A stretch of DNA of 64,000 nt from Cristatella mucedo (lineage: Eukaryota > Bryozoa > Phylactolaemata > Cristatellidae). The DNA is taken from assembly GCA_009760855.2 (NCBI GenBank), contig WPIO01000117.1, forward strand, positions 966,501 through 1,030,500, given 5' to 3'. Positions 48,635 through 59,585 of the stretch are shown piece by piece (positions within the stretch are counted from its first letter, which is position 1; every line of letters starts with the position of its first letter). The notes under the pieces were generated by a model that had not been told where the DNA came from, searched no databases, and worked only from the letters and a program-made list of their open reading frames with translations. Both the position numbers and the translations under genes were made by a program.

Positions 48635-49600
48635 TTGTATTCTTTAATAATTAATTTAATGACAAACTTTAATTATGCAGAATCTATGCCTATAATAGAA
48701 GGAGCATTTAACTTTACAATTAAAAACCTAATAAAGTTACAGTTCGTTATCCAAAGCTGGTTTTTAATAATGCTGGCATTTCAACCCCATGGCTTAACGA
48801 TGATGTTGAAATTTGAATAACAAAAAGAGTTGCATAGAGTAATAATCATCATCATCATACACTTGATATAGCGTCCTCGGAGAACTCAATCTCTTTCTAG
48901 GTTCTGTACGTTTGCTGCAAATGAAGAATGAATGAATGGTTAGGGACATTTAAATATTTCAATGGCGTTTTAATGCATTTTAATATAATGGACAGTTTTA
49001 AAATTGAAACGTCTCGCATAAACGTGTTTTTAAAGATTAGTTATAGGGCAATTACTAAAATTATAGTAGGTACAAGTGAAATAACTATGAATGAGATCAC
49101 TAAAGCAGAGACAGAAGCACCCGATAATATTATGAAAATTACTTAAAATAAAAACTATAATTGTATCTAAAATTATACCTTCAATTCAAAGTTTTCTTAA
49201 ATAAACTCTTTAGGCGGAAAAAAAAGTTGAAGATTAAAATCTCTCGTTTACTGCTCTAAATAGTTCGATAATTTTTAATTGCATCCAATTAAGCACCTGG
49301 CCTTATTTTATTAATAGCATCAATTTTAAAATCTATGAAATCAGCAAATATACTTCTATCTCAAACCTTTTTAGAAATGTTGGCCATATATGGCAGTTTC
49401 ATTACGATCATTGGTGACTGCTGACGTTGCCACGCCCTCTATACACTATAAAAATGTACACAATAGCAAGCAGATAAATATATAAATAACCTGATTAGCA
49501 GACATAGTAATAAATTGAACTCCGTCTCCGTCTTTTAGGACACTTGGATTCGTTTTCTTTAGCTTCGTCATAAATCGTGTCTTCGTAATAAATTTAGCGA
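48635..49600. other. AT-rich DNA of the island, weak coding-like traces
   Basis: A reverse LINE-A tail lies at 48850-48925. The plus frame 48928-49146 is Ile/Lys/Thr-rich and unrecognised. No secure gene. Confidence 0.4.
48850..48925 (-). mobile_element. LINE-A 3' tail fragment
   Basis: CACTTGATATAGCGTCCTCG, GAGAACTCAATCTCTTTCTA, then TTTGCTGCAAAT; reverse of the shared tail. Confidence 0.7.
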
Positions 49601-49629
49601 ATCCTACATCTTCTTTCCATTAGTTTATC

Positions 49630-50080
49630 AGAGATGTCGTACCTCGCTGAACTGCTGCATCAGTTTCAGCCTGTTCGCGCCCTCGGGTCCTGTGTGGACA
49701 ATAAATTGGCTGTTCCATTCCGCCGCTTAAAGACCGTCGGCGACAGAAGCTTTAGCTCTGCAGGCCCTAGAGCTGTGGAACTCGCTTCCACAATTCTTAC
49801 GCAACGACAACTGCTCTCCTGTTGCCGACTATGGCTCATCCTTTTCAGCGGTCCTGAGCTGCTACTTCCATGCTACTCACTACCTCAACTGCTCTCCTTA
49901 CTCTGCCATGCTTTCCACTTTCTCTTTGTTGCCTGAAACGAAGTCGGTTGGCTACCGAATGCGTATCAAAAGCCGCTAAGGCTGTGAGTGCGCTACACAA
50001 AACTCTCCTAGGTAACACCCACGCGGTCTTTATGACTTTGTGGAGTTACAGACGGAGATACATTACATTGCATACATGTC
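49630..50080 (+). mobile_element. LINE-B, 5'-truncated copy
   Basis: Plus frame: SYLAELLHQFQPVRALGS and GDRSFSSAGPRA, then a frameshift, and the LINE-B 3' end (CTTTATGACTTTGTGGAGTT, ACAGACGGAGATACATTACA). It matches the minus copy at 35.96-36.3 kb along its length. Confidence 0.85.
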
Positions 50081-50340
50081 ACAGATTCCATTAAGCTGAT
50101 CTATATGTGACGTACAAAGATCTGGGATTAACTAACCTAGAGAATTATAAATTATACGCTGAGCAGCTCCTCTCAATTTATGAAGACAACTATGTAGTGC
50201 CATTCTATACGATTGCTCACAATTAAGAATTCTCTGCAAATCCATTTTTATATTATTCCATAAATTTATTTCATTTGAAACTTGTTTATATTGGTCTTCT
50301 TCGTATTCAGCATTTTTAGATTCACTAGACAGATAATCCT

Positions 50341-50823
50341 GATCGCTAGATCACTAGATCACTAGATCACTAGATCACTAGATCACTAGATCACTAGATC
50401 ACTAGATCGGTGGATCACTAGATCGGTGGATCACTAGATCGGTGGATCACTAGATCGGTGGATCACTAGATCGGTGGATCACTAGATCGGTGGATCACCA
50501 GATCGGTAGATCACCAGATCGGTAGATCACCAGATCGGTAGATCACCAGATCGGTAGATCACCAGATCGGTAGATCACCAGATCGGTAGATCACCAGATC
50601 GGTAGATCACTAGATCGGTAGATCACTAGATCGGTAGATCACTAGATCGGTAGATCACCAGATCGGTAGATCACCAGATCGGTAGATCACTAGATCGGTA
50701 GATCACTAGATCGGTAGATCACTAGATCGGTAGATCACTAGATCGGTAGATCACTAGATCGGTAGATCACTAGATCGGTAGATCACCAGATCGGTAGATC
50801 ACTAGATCACCAGATCGGTAGAT
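50341..50823. repeat. GATC satellite, 8-bp unit grading into a 16-bp higher-order unit
   Basis: It begins with pure GATCACTA octamers (about 8 copies). It then alternates GATCACTA with GATCGGTG, and later GATCACCA/GATCACTA with GATCGGTA, making a 16-bp unit repeated about 25 times. Every octamer contains the palindrome GATC. Confidence 0.95.
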
Positions 50824-50954
50824 TGATATTCCCATTCTTCTCCGGAAAGATTTTGTCTTCAGAACCAGAAGATTTATATTAGATTGAGCATCTTTAAAAT
50901 CGGATTCATGTGCAAATTACTTCGGTGGGTTGTACATTTCTCTTCTACTTTATA

Positions 50955-51095
50955 CAAGCCAAGCTGGTTTGGCCCAGTAGTTAAGGTGCTTGCCCCGATC
51001 AAGGTCTAGCCGAGGTCGTGGGCTCGAGCGCCATGACATATGTGAAGCGCCTGAATATAGATTGAATTCTCTCAGGGCGCTATACAAATGATATA
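50955..51095 (+). mobile_element. SINE-1 (tRNA-derived), complete copy
   Basis: Head AGCTGGTTTGGCCCAGTAGT (A box), B-box-like GGTCGTGGGCTCGAGCG at about 51015-51031, then GTGAAGCGCCTGAATATAGA, TTGAATTCTCTCAGGGCGCT and ATACAAATGATATATA as LINE-type tail. It is inserted in the viral-like island, just downstream of the polymerase relic. Confidence 0.85.
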
Positions 51096-51129
51096 TATTT
51101 TGTCAAATATTCTTTTTTTGTAGGTAATA

Positions 51130-53110
51130 TTTACTAGGAATTACAGATGCGACAAGTGCCGCCAGTTTCCTTAATTCGATAGTTTCCTAATGCGTGCGTA
51201 TGAATCCCACAATCTAAACAGTACTTCTTGCTTTCTAACGCGGATAAGGCTTTCTTGCTCTGCTTAATAGTAAAGATCTTACTCTTCTTGCTTTGTATAC
51301 TGAACTGTTCAAAGTATAAATATTTCTTAGAGCTGAGACTGTTTAAATAATTGACACTAGATAAATTCTTCTTAACGACCGACTTAGTTACTCCCTTAGC
51401 CTTCCTAGCATTGACTCTTCTACAAAACTTCCATAGGCTTTCGTCTTTGACTCTTGCATAGAATAAAGCTTTGATCGCAAGGAGTCACATTTGCTTGATA
51501 CTTGATGAAAATTATCACCTCAATTTTTTGCCCACTTCACAGCAACTTCATACTTAAACTTACCAAAATCTTTACTATTCGACTAATAATTTATTTTGCA
51601 TTTCCATCTTTCCACATCACTGATCCTTTACCATGGGAATTTAAGTCGAATGGTCCAGAAAATGACTCGGTCTTCATTAATGTTTTCAGTTGTAGCATGC
51701 ATTACTAGTGAATCTGTTTTAGTGTAAGATAACCTAAATTTATCTCCATAAAAATGTTCAGCTCAAGATTGTAAATCCAGCGTAAATTGATTCGCTTAGT
51801 ATAACTACGCTCCCAGTTGGTTTAATACAAACAGCACTGTCATCACAGATCTTCTCCTTGAAAATACCTAGGACTTCTATAACGCTTTTCTAGTACAGTT
51901 TCATTAAGATCAGATTCCCTATTGAAAACCTCGATTTTCCTTCTTCCCCTAAAATTGTCCATATTATTATCAAAGATTGCATGTTTAACTGCTTATTTAA
52001 TTTCTTCTGTAAGTCATTCTTTGGCTCGTTTCGAAGGTCGGTGTTGTAATCTGTGTAACTAGCCAACCAATCAGGTTGACTGAACTGCATTTATCCTCTG
52101 TGAACCTTCTTAAGATTGTAACCAAGTGCAATACACTATTGAAGATTTAGATACTGTAAATATAGAGTTCCTTTGGTAATAAGCCTAATTTCTAGCACTA
52201 TTTTTTAGATGGATCATCCATCGCCTCGGTAAAATGTAGACTGATACCTAGAAAATTTATCCTTAGGGAACTTTCAGAACCTGCGATATCGGTGGAGTCT
52301 GGGAAGATATCGGGAAGTTCATTTGGACCTTCCATGTCTATTTCTCGAACGAATCATTTATTGGAGACTCTGGCTAAGTCACTTTATCAAATCGGCGGTC
52401 CATTTTGAAACCGCATTACTTGTAAGGAACTTAAAATCTTCAGTTGATAACTTTAGCTTCATTTTCTCATCCATAACCTTTTGTAGCGTCGAGGTAAAGC
52501 AACCAAGGCTTCTCCTCATCCTAATGAAATCCATGAAAAAACATTGTAGCCGTAGCATAGGATTCAGAAACCTGCGTCATTCCTCCATATATTTCTCACT
52601 CAAAAAACGCATACTTTTCAACATTAGTTATCAATTCCAATACAATACCACTAACCTTAAAACCGAGAGTCCATGTCACTTGAGGAGTAGTTATAACCTT
52701 GGCTAGATTAACTTGTTAACTTGGGTAAATTGATTCTCTAAACGCCTCATCAACATCCGCTAGTAATAACGCATCCAACTTTAGATACAACTCATAGTAC
52801 TGACATATATTGTTAATTCTGGGTAGACATCCTTACGGACGAAAATCTGAATCTGAAAAGCTTGAATAGGCATTCCTAGTATCATTGAAAGTATTTTAGC
52901 ATATCTTAGATTCTTAAAAAATTTATCTGACCAGACTTTAGCATTTGAATAACAATCTCTTAAACATGTCTCCAAACTCTATAGTTAAGAACTTCGCCAT
53001 ATTGTTTGCAATGTCTTTCTTTTTATCAGTGTCACAATCCAATCAATTAACCATAAGGTGAGAACCGTAACCTAGTAAATTGTAAATGTAAACTGGTAAC
53101 TTCGCTCTCT
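51130..53110 (-). pseudogene. DNA polymerase B relic (Maverick/adintovirus type)
   Basis: Family-B polymerase of the protein-primed kind used by Maverick/Polinton and related viruses. Blocks in order on the minus strand: LLGYGSHL near 53080 (Exo II type), LKLDALLLADVDEAFRE near 52735-52790 (Exo III type), LLYLDATKGYG near 52475-52510 (motif A), LQKKLNKQL near 51970-52000 (motif B region), SYTKTDSLVMH near 51690-51725 (motif C), and the C-terminal KKYCLDCGIHTHALGNYRI near 51150-51210. The motif C aspartate pair is broken (K-T-D in place of D-T-D), and stops and frameshifts occur throughout, so it is dead. Confidence 0.8.
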
Positions 53111-53179
53111 ACATAAATTCTTAGTTTCAAATTACGCATTATGCGTTTCCCTTATACTTACCAGTCACGTAGCACTGAT

Positions 53180-53320
53180 CTAATATGTAATGTAATATAA
53201 TGTAATGTATCTCCGTCTGTAACTCCACAAAGTCATAAAGACCATGTGGGTGTTACGCAGGAGAGTTTTGTATAGCGAACTCACAGCCTAAGCAGCTTTC
53301 GGTACGCATTCGGTATCTTA
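53180..53320 (-). mobile_element. LINE-B 3' terminal fragment
   Basis: AATGTAATGTATCTCCGTCT, ACAAAGTCATAAAGACCATG and CTTTCGGTACGCATTCGGTA, the reverse of the LINE-B end, next to the right side of the AT-rich island. Confidence 0.8.
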
Positions 53321-53724
53321 TCATCTGCTGGGTATCCTCCACAAATCCAGCACTACTCAGAGTTCTTTAATGATTAATATTCTGCTAGGCTCATCATTGA
53401 TCTATCAAATACCTTATTCTTTGGTCATGTTACGTTTACATCGTCTTTCGATTTAGACATTCTAGACTCAGCAGTATGCAACAGTAACATTAACACGACA
53501 GCGACCATGAGCGACAATACATTAATATAATAAGTTAATATCCATATAGTAGATAAGTCTATTTGGCAGCAGCGGATGGCTACGTGTTCAACAGCAGCCA
53601 TGCCAGCAACGGCTTTCCAGCCTAGAGCTCAAATTTGCTCAAATGCCAACGCTGAGTCCGGAACTACTACTGCCTATCTCACTGTGCAGCCTTTTATACG
53701 GCCTCTGCCATAGATTTACAGCAT

Positions 53725-53780
53725 ATGTTTAGTGTCTAGAAAGAGATTAAGGTCTCCGAGGGTGCTATACAATTTCGTGA
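53725..53780 (+). mobile_element. LINE-A/SINE-1 3' tail fragment
   Basis: AGTGTCTAGAAAGAGATTAA, then GGTCTCCGAGGGTGCTATAC; no body. Confidence 0.6.
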
Positions 53781-53920
53781 TTATTGTAAGTACTAGAGAT
53801 TATCGCATAATCGCAAATAATGATTATTAGCTGGCTGGTTTAGCTAGCGTAGCCGCTTCACTCCTGAACCGCTAGGCGGCACCCAACTGCATTAGCCTCG
53901 AAAATAGGCCCATTCCTAGG

Positions 53921-54003
53921 CGTGGACACGCCCATGGACACGCCCACGGACACGCCCACGGACACGCCCACGGACACGCCCACGGACACGCCCACGGACA
54001 CGG
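53921..54003. repeat. 12-bp minisatellite (GGACACGCCCAC)n
   Basis: About seven units with one early variant (CCATGGACACG). Confidence 0.95.
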
Positions 54004-56100
54004 GAGAGTAAGAATCAGTAGTTCTCGTTGAAGCCCTTTGAAGTCATTTGAAAGCTCTGGTTGCTTACTACATAGCCAATGGACTCACCGGCCAACGGGC
54101 TCAGTGTAGAAGCACAGAAATCTCGTGCCCTGCGGGCAGTTGCTGCACTTCATAGTCGATTACCAGTATTTGCCCCCCCCCCACGGTGTCGTCTGCTCCC
54201 CGTGGTGTCGGCTCCCCGAGGTGTCTGCTCCCCGCGGTGTCTGGCACGAGTCGGCTATGGCCACACAGCACGCCTCACGCTAGGACCGACCCGACAGAGC
54301 ATGCAGTGGAAGCTTGCGTGAGAGGAGGTGGAGCGCAAGCGAGCAACAGCGCTCGCACTATGGGGATCGCTACAAGCCCGACTAGTGCAGGAGGCCGGCG
54401 CCGAGTGCCGCCGGCCGCCGAACGCAGGCAACGGACCGCTCGAGCCGGAAAAAACTGCAGCCGCATCGACAAGCAATCAGTCTGCAGACTACGAAAATAC
54501 AGGACGCCGTGCTCCCGTTTTGCACAACGTAGGCTGGGCGATGATCGCACACGGCAGGGCACGTGATCAACGAGCTCTTTGCTCCGGATTTCAACCTCCT
54601 CCTGCCGATCCGAGGGACTTGTTATGAAGGCCGACGCGATGGTGGCGCACAGTGCAGCAGCCACCGTACGCCGAATCAAACTGGGGGTACCCGTGGTGTG
54701 TAACCAGACGATCATCGGTGCCAACGTGGTGCTTGAGCAAGACGGGAACCCGAATGCCCGGATCACTGGATCACCCACTAGATTGACAGAATGCATCCTT
54801 GCCGGCGATTATTAAGGCGATACGAATGCCTTTGCTTCGGCAACACGGCGAGCGCGCACTGGCGACTCGGTGCTCCGCAGACACGCGTGCTCCACACTGA
54901 CTGGGAGGAAGGCCCTGCGACAGCTACACGGTGATTGATTGGGGAGATAACTCTTGGAGATCATGAGCAACCGGCACGAGGCGACGTCACGAAACCAACG
55001 AGTGTCACTCAAGCTGGTGAGAGACAGGTTAGATTTAAGAGTGCAAACGAATGCAATGCAAAAACTCCTTTACAAAAACAGCCTGATCCGCGCGATCCGC
55101 GAGTAGCTACACGGGCAGAGCCGGGCAGAGCCGGGCAGAGCCTAAAGGCGCGCATCCAGACGCGCTGACAGGCACTCAGTGAGCAGGTGTTAGCATCGCC
55201 GGCAGCAGACGGTTGCGGCAGGGCCTCCGTCCGTCGGCACAGGCTCCTCGGTCGAGAGATTCCGAGCCTTGTGTCACATGCTTGCTGCCGACGAGACGCA
55301 AGGCCAGCCACCCGAAGCTGTCCGGTTCGGTGGTCTGGGGGGAGGGCACTCCTACAGCAAACGGAAGCATCCCTAAAAACTCGGCAGACAACCGACGACA
55401 TACTGCAAAAAGAGCAGCGTGTACAGCCACGCCGCCGTTCGGCAAACTGGCGAAGGCTACAGCACAGGCGTTGGCGCTGGCCCCGAGCACTGGCAGCCGC
55501 TCACGTAGTCTGCTCCAACGGATGACTGCCTCGAAGCAAACGCTGACAGCTTTGCCAAGACACCTACCAAAGTGAAGGCCTACAAGTTAGGAGGCTCCAT
55601 GTAGACTTGCAGCAGGCGAGACCCATCGTCCGACGCCGTGACTTCATAGCTAAAGCGGAAGAGACCTTCTGCTGACCAATGGCGCTGACACCGATCGAAA
55701 CACGTGCTGCACGGACGCTGAGCGTTTGCTTTGCGCCGACGAAGGAGTCAGACGCTTGAGCCGACGTTGTTTGAGCCGTTTCTTCACTACCCACTAACGA
55801 GAGTGAAGTCGGCGTCACTGATCAGTGCTCACAGATGAGGACACGGCTTTAGCTGCACGTGGATTCCCGCTGGCTGCTATCTGATGGAAGTTATAATCCC
55901 TTTCTAATTCTTGAAGCTCGACGTCGGTGGTGGCGATTGGACATTTCCGACCACCTGCATCTTTCACACGGCAGCTCTCAGCACTGTTCACTCTTTGCAT
56001 TCCCGGCTCGCAGCCAGACGGCCAATTGAAATTCCCTGTGCGAAATCGTGAAGGTAGTGAGAGAACGGGAAACAGAGAAACAGAGTGTCATAAGCTCAAC
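54004..56100. other. GC-rich DNA, no gene recognised
   Basis: Both strands carry open frames of 70-170 codons (for example minus 54275-54796 and plus 55213-55575). None shows a domain, a splice-consistent structure or a LINE motif. A GCCGGGCAGA triplication lies at 55118-55144. Confidence 0.45.
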
Positions 56101-56106
56101 CATCGA

Positions 56107-56166
56107 CCCCCCACCCCCTCCCCCTCCTCCCACGCCACCCCCTCCCCACCCCCTCCCCCACCCCGA
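56107..56166. repeat. C-rich low-complexity tract
   Basis: CCCCCTCCCCACC-type repeats, about 60 bp. G-quadruplex potential on the minus strand. Confidence 0.85.
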
Positions 56167-56716
56167 TGCTAACGCTTCACTGAGCAGTGAGCAAATAAGG
56201 AAGAGATCAATAGAGTGCGGCAAAAGTTAAAGAGAATAAGGAATCAGCAAGGGAGGAATGCACACAGGGAGACGGGTAGAAGGAGACAGACAGAGACAGA
56301 GAGAGACAGACAGACAGAGACAGAGACAGAGAGGAGAAGGAAAGAGAGACTTAGTGTGTAGGGCACAGTGAGAAAAAGAAGGAGGGGACGGAGGTGAAAG
56401 AAAAGAAGAAAGAATAAAATTGAAATGGGAAGAAATAAACTATGAATGGGAGCCAGCAAGTGCTGTGTGTCTCAGAGCCGCTCGCACGTCTTGTTACGAG
56501 CTTGCTTCAAACGCCTCTTGCTAGCCGGCTCTTTCGGTCACTCGTGCGACTCGATCAGCCACGAGCTGGACGCAGATCCGAGGGGCTGCACGAGCTGCCG
56601 GAGCTTCTGATTGGCTGATTGGCCGCCACTGCCACAGTCTCGGCCTGCCAGCAGCTGCTGTGCTCACGGTTCAAACTCGTGGGCCAGCTAGTGTTGCATG
56701 CACCGAGCCAACAGAG

Positions 56717-56932
56717 GGGGGTGGATGGGTGGATGGATGGATGGGTGGATGGGTGGATGGGTGGATGGGTGGATGGGTGGATGGGTGGATGGGTGGATGG
56801 GTGGATGGGTGGATGGGTGGATGGGTGGATGGGTGGATGGGTGGATGGGTGGATGGGTGGATGGGTGGATGGGTGGATGGGTGGATGGGTGGATGGGTGG
56901 ATGGGTGGATGGGTGGATGGGTGGATGGGTGG
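56717..56932. repeat. 8-bp minisatellite (GGGTGGAT)n
   Basis: About 27 near-perfect units. An octamer repeat keeps three frames open (Trp-Met-Gly-Gly type) and explains the long open frames on both strands. Confidence 0.97.
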
Positions 56933-57165
56933 GGACTGACTCGAATGGGCCGATGTCACGTGGCAGACCCACCTGGCTTTGCAGTGACTTCGACACGGCC
57001 ACTGACACCGCTGAAACAAGCCGAGCGCAAGCCGAGCGGCAGGTCAATTACCTTGTCCCTGTCGGTAGCCACAGGCACTCGCCAAGCGACAAAGTTTGCT
57101 GGCCGTTGCCACCCATCTGAATGCTGGTGCTTCCTGCCTGCGGGACGTAAAGTAAAGGCTCGCCG

Positions 57166-57260
57166 ATTTAGCAGCCTTGTTTGCATAGCCGCAGAAGAGC
57201 CTTGCCGGCTTTTGCCACTGCTTGCAGCGTGCAATAAAGGATACCACGTGGGCCACGAGC
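57166..57260 (-). mobile_element. SINE-2 fragment
   Basis: TTTGCATAGCCGCAGAAGAG, CCTTGCCGGCTTTTGCCACT and GCTTGCAGCG match the 3' half of SINE-2 (copies at 13.8 and 63.3 kb), same orientation. Confidence 0.65.
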
Positions 57261-57459
57261 CTCGCCGGCTTGGGCTAAGCCTTCCGCACAACGACAGCAC
57301 GACGACAGCTAACGGGATATTGCTCACGGTAGCTCACCTTTGCAGCCACCCGACTTGACAGAAGGAGAAGCTGGAAGCGCTAAAGCCGCACCACCGACCA
57401 CTCTGACGAGCGGCTCGAAATCGTGCAAGCAAGCAGACGACAGCCAGTGGAACGGTGCA

Positions 57460-57930
57460 GCCAATCGATGCTGCTTAGATGAGAGTACGACAGCCGAACT
57501 AGCTCACGCATTAGTGACATCGCGTCTGGACTACTGCCACTCCCTGCATTCAGGACTATCGGCCTGCGCCCTTAATCGTCTGCAACGCTTGACCTCGTGG
57601 AGCCACGATAGAGGCATCTGAGCTCCAGTGGCTCCCCATCTATCGGCATGCGGGATCGTCTTCGACATCCCGTACGTCTGGCTTACAGGACGCTTGCTTC
57701 AATCGCTTGTGCCAGTCTGCCTGGCCTTGACCTCTTCCTCCTCCTGGCCTTGACCTCTTCCTTGACCTCTTCCTCCTCCAGTCTCTCACCAATGAACCCA
57801 ATCCTTGGCTTCTGGTCACCTTGCCACCGCCGTCGTCGCAGTAAATGCAGATCGTTTGGCGATTGAGTCTGCACGTCGAACGCACCAAAAGTTGCAACTC
57901 GGTCCTGGTTACGGTCGCTTCTTGCAATTA
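57460..57930 (+). mobile_element. L2/CR1-type LINE fragment (third family)
   Basis: Plus frame ELAHALVTSRLDYCHSLHSG, then LNRLQRL, is the RT C-terminal block. It is diverged from LINE-A and LINE-B. Later frames show RRTHQKLQLGPGYGRFLQ. Stops and frameshifts present. Confidence 0.6.
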
Positions 57931-58015
57931 ATTTAAGTCATTTAAGGCTAAATGATGTAATTATTGTATTACGTCATTTGAGGCTAAATGACGTAATAAT
58001 AAGTAATTTAAGCTA
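57930..58015. repeat. Imperfect direct duplication (~37 bp, two copies)
   Basis: GTCATTTAAGGCTAAATGAT and GTCATTTGAGGCTAAATGAC, each followed by GTAAT. Confidence 0.7.
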
Positions 58016-59210
58016 AAGACGAATCCATTCGGGTCGGCTTTCCCTTCGCCGCAGTGAACTTGTGTCTCACTTTATTTTCCGTCGGTTCGCGCTTTGAGTG
58101 CTCTCTCACCTGTGCAGCATTCAGCACAGGTACCAAACAGTTAGAGGTCCTACTGACAGGCGGCCACGGCCCGGCTCTCGTATTTGCGTTAGCATTCTGG
58201 CCTAAGCAGCACACTGTTTTTGCTTTTGCATTCTTGTACACTGCGTATCACTGAAGCTTGGTTGCTGGTAATTTGCAGTGAGTTGTTGTAAAGGCCTGCG
58301 ATACTGATTTAGCTCCCGTAGAGAACTATAAAAATGACGTATAATTATTACTATATCATCATCATACTTATGTTGCCTATATTTTCGCAACAAATTATAC
58401 CTACCAGTGTGGCAATGCTTTGGTGCTATTTAACCTCCACTGTTAACCCGATGACTACACCATATGTTTACGATTATAAGTCGCACCCAAGTATAAGTCA
58501 CACCCTAAATTTATGGACAAAATTTTTCGAAAAAAGTTCACTGAAAAATATGAGAAAATATTAGAAAAAAGTGCAGCTTATTCTTTTACGTAAAAATACG
58601 GTAGTAATAATAAAATAATCTGTATAGCATACCAAAAGAATGAATATCTTTCTAGGCATCTTGCTTATGCTGAAAAGGAAGCATGTCAGTTGATTCCCAA
58701 TAATACGCACAATGTCAGCTCTCATAAGCACACTAGGACAATTCACATGGATGCAAAAGACCACTCCGATGAATGGCTTCTGTGTTTTCAGCGTCTTTTT
58801 AAATGTCACCAAGTGAGTGGTGACCCCGTGACCTTCACACAAGAACTATCTCGAGAGCAATCACTCTTAGATCTTAGGTCTCCTGTAATCGATTTAGCAA
58901 CGTACATGTGACATCCGAGTTATGTGATCAGTATAAATGCAGTTCCATTTCCTAATTATATAAACCATAATTTGGGAACCGACAATAAACCCAGCCATTG
59001 GATCCAGATCCAATCAACACAAACCAGTATTCCAACAGCGTCATGCCAAAGATACTCTCCCTGAATCCTGGCACTTGCACCTGGTGACCTCGATGAAGAG
59101 CGGCACTATCCGGGAGGTAGACACGATTGCAGGACAATTCCCCCTGCAGGACGCTTCCTCCGGGATATTTACCCGTCTATGTTGATGAATGTATAACTAA
59201 GAATACAGAT
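58015..59210. other. Intergenic DNA, mostly unassigned
   Basis: Contains a diverged reverse LINE-A 3' region at about 58635-58915 and nothing else recognised. Confidence 0.4.
58635..58915 (-). mobile_element. Diverged LINE-A 3' end fragment
   Basis: TATCTTTCTAGGCATCTTGC, CATAAGCACACTAGGACAAT and TTTTTAAATGTCACC align in order with the LINE-A 3' end at the left window edge. Confidence 0.55.
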
Positions 59211-59585
59211 ATATATATATGTGTGTGTGTGTGCGTGCGTGCGTGTGTGATTAAATGAAGTTCATGCTCTATCAAAATAAAATCAACTGAGTACAATTAG
59301 AGGAATGGATGGATTGGACGGATGGTTTCTAATGGAGCGAGTGGCGGAGGCGGCGGCTGTACAGTTTGGTCCCGCAGAAGTTAGGTCCCGCTCGACGCAC
59401 GTGTTCGTACAAGTCAAAGCGGGCCCGCTCTACGGCCTGTCGCGCGTTCCTGCAAATGAGCGCTAAGCCTCGGAGGTCTACTGAGTATAACTCGTCCTCA
59501 AGAGATCTAGTTACGCCCTAACACGCACTAATTAAAGCGGAGGAATACGAGCAAGGGTGGATTTAGGCAGCGGAGGCGCAGCTCG

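Larger units (their letters stand above)
38650..53170. mobile_element. Decayed Maverick/Polinton- or adintovirus-like element (AT-rich island)
   Basis: About 14.5 kb of AT-rich DNA, unlike its flanks, with remains of viral-type genes on both strands. There is a protein-primed-type DNA polymerase B relic (minus, 51.1-53.1 kb), fibre-like relics with GGDTMTGDLNIG and ATKxYAD motifs (minus near 39.1-39.4 kb, plus near 45.9 and 46.7 kb), and further coding-like remains on minus at 40.5-41.7 and 45.0-45.2 kb. Every frame is broken. hAT, LINE-A, LINE-B, SINE-1 and a satellite are inserted in it. Terminal inverted repeats, integrase and packaging ATPase were not found, so limits and exact class are uncertain. 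Confidence 0.6.

Noticed and set aside
50341-50823. CRISPR array suspected from regular spacing
   Set aside because: There are no unique spacers. It is a tandem satellite in animal DNA.
52323-52706. 127-codon plus-strand open frame
   Set aside because: Antisense to the polymerase B relic, whose motifs are on the minus strand.
54579-54815. Plus frame with VRRIKLGVPVVCNQTIIGAN considered as a coding relic
   Set aside because: No domain could be recognised, and the antisense frame is equally open.
56555-57358. Trp-Met-Gly-Gly and His-Pro-Pro-Ile open frames
   Set aside because: Produced by the octamer minisatellite.
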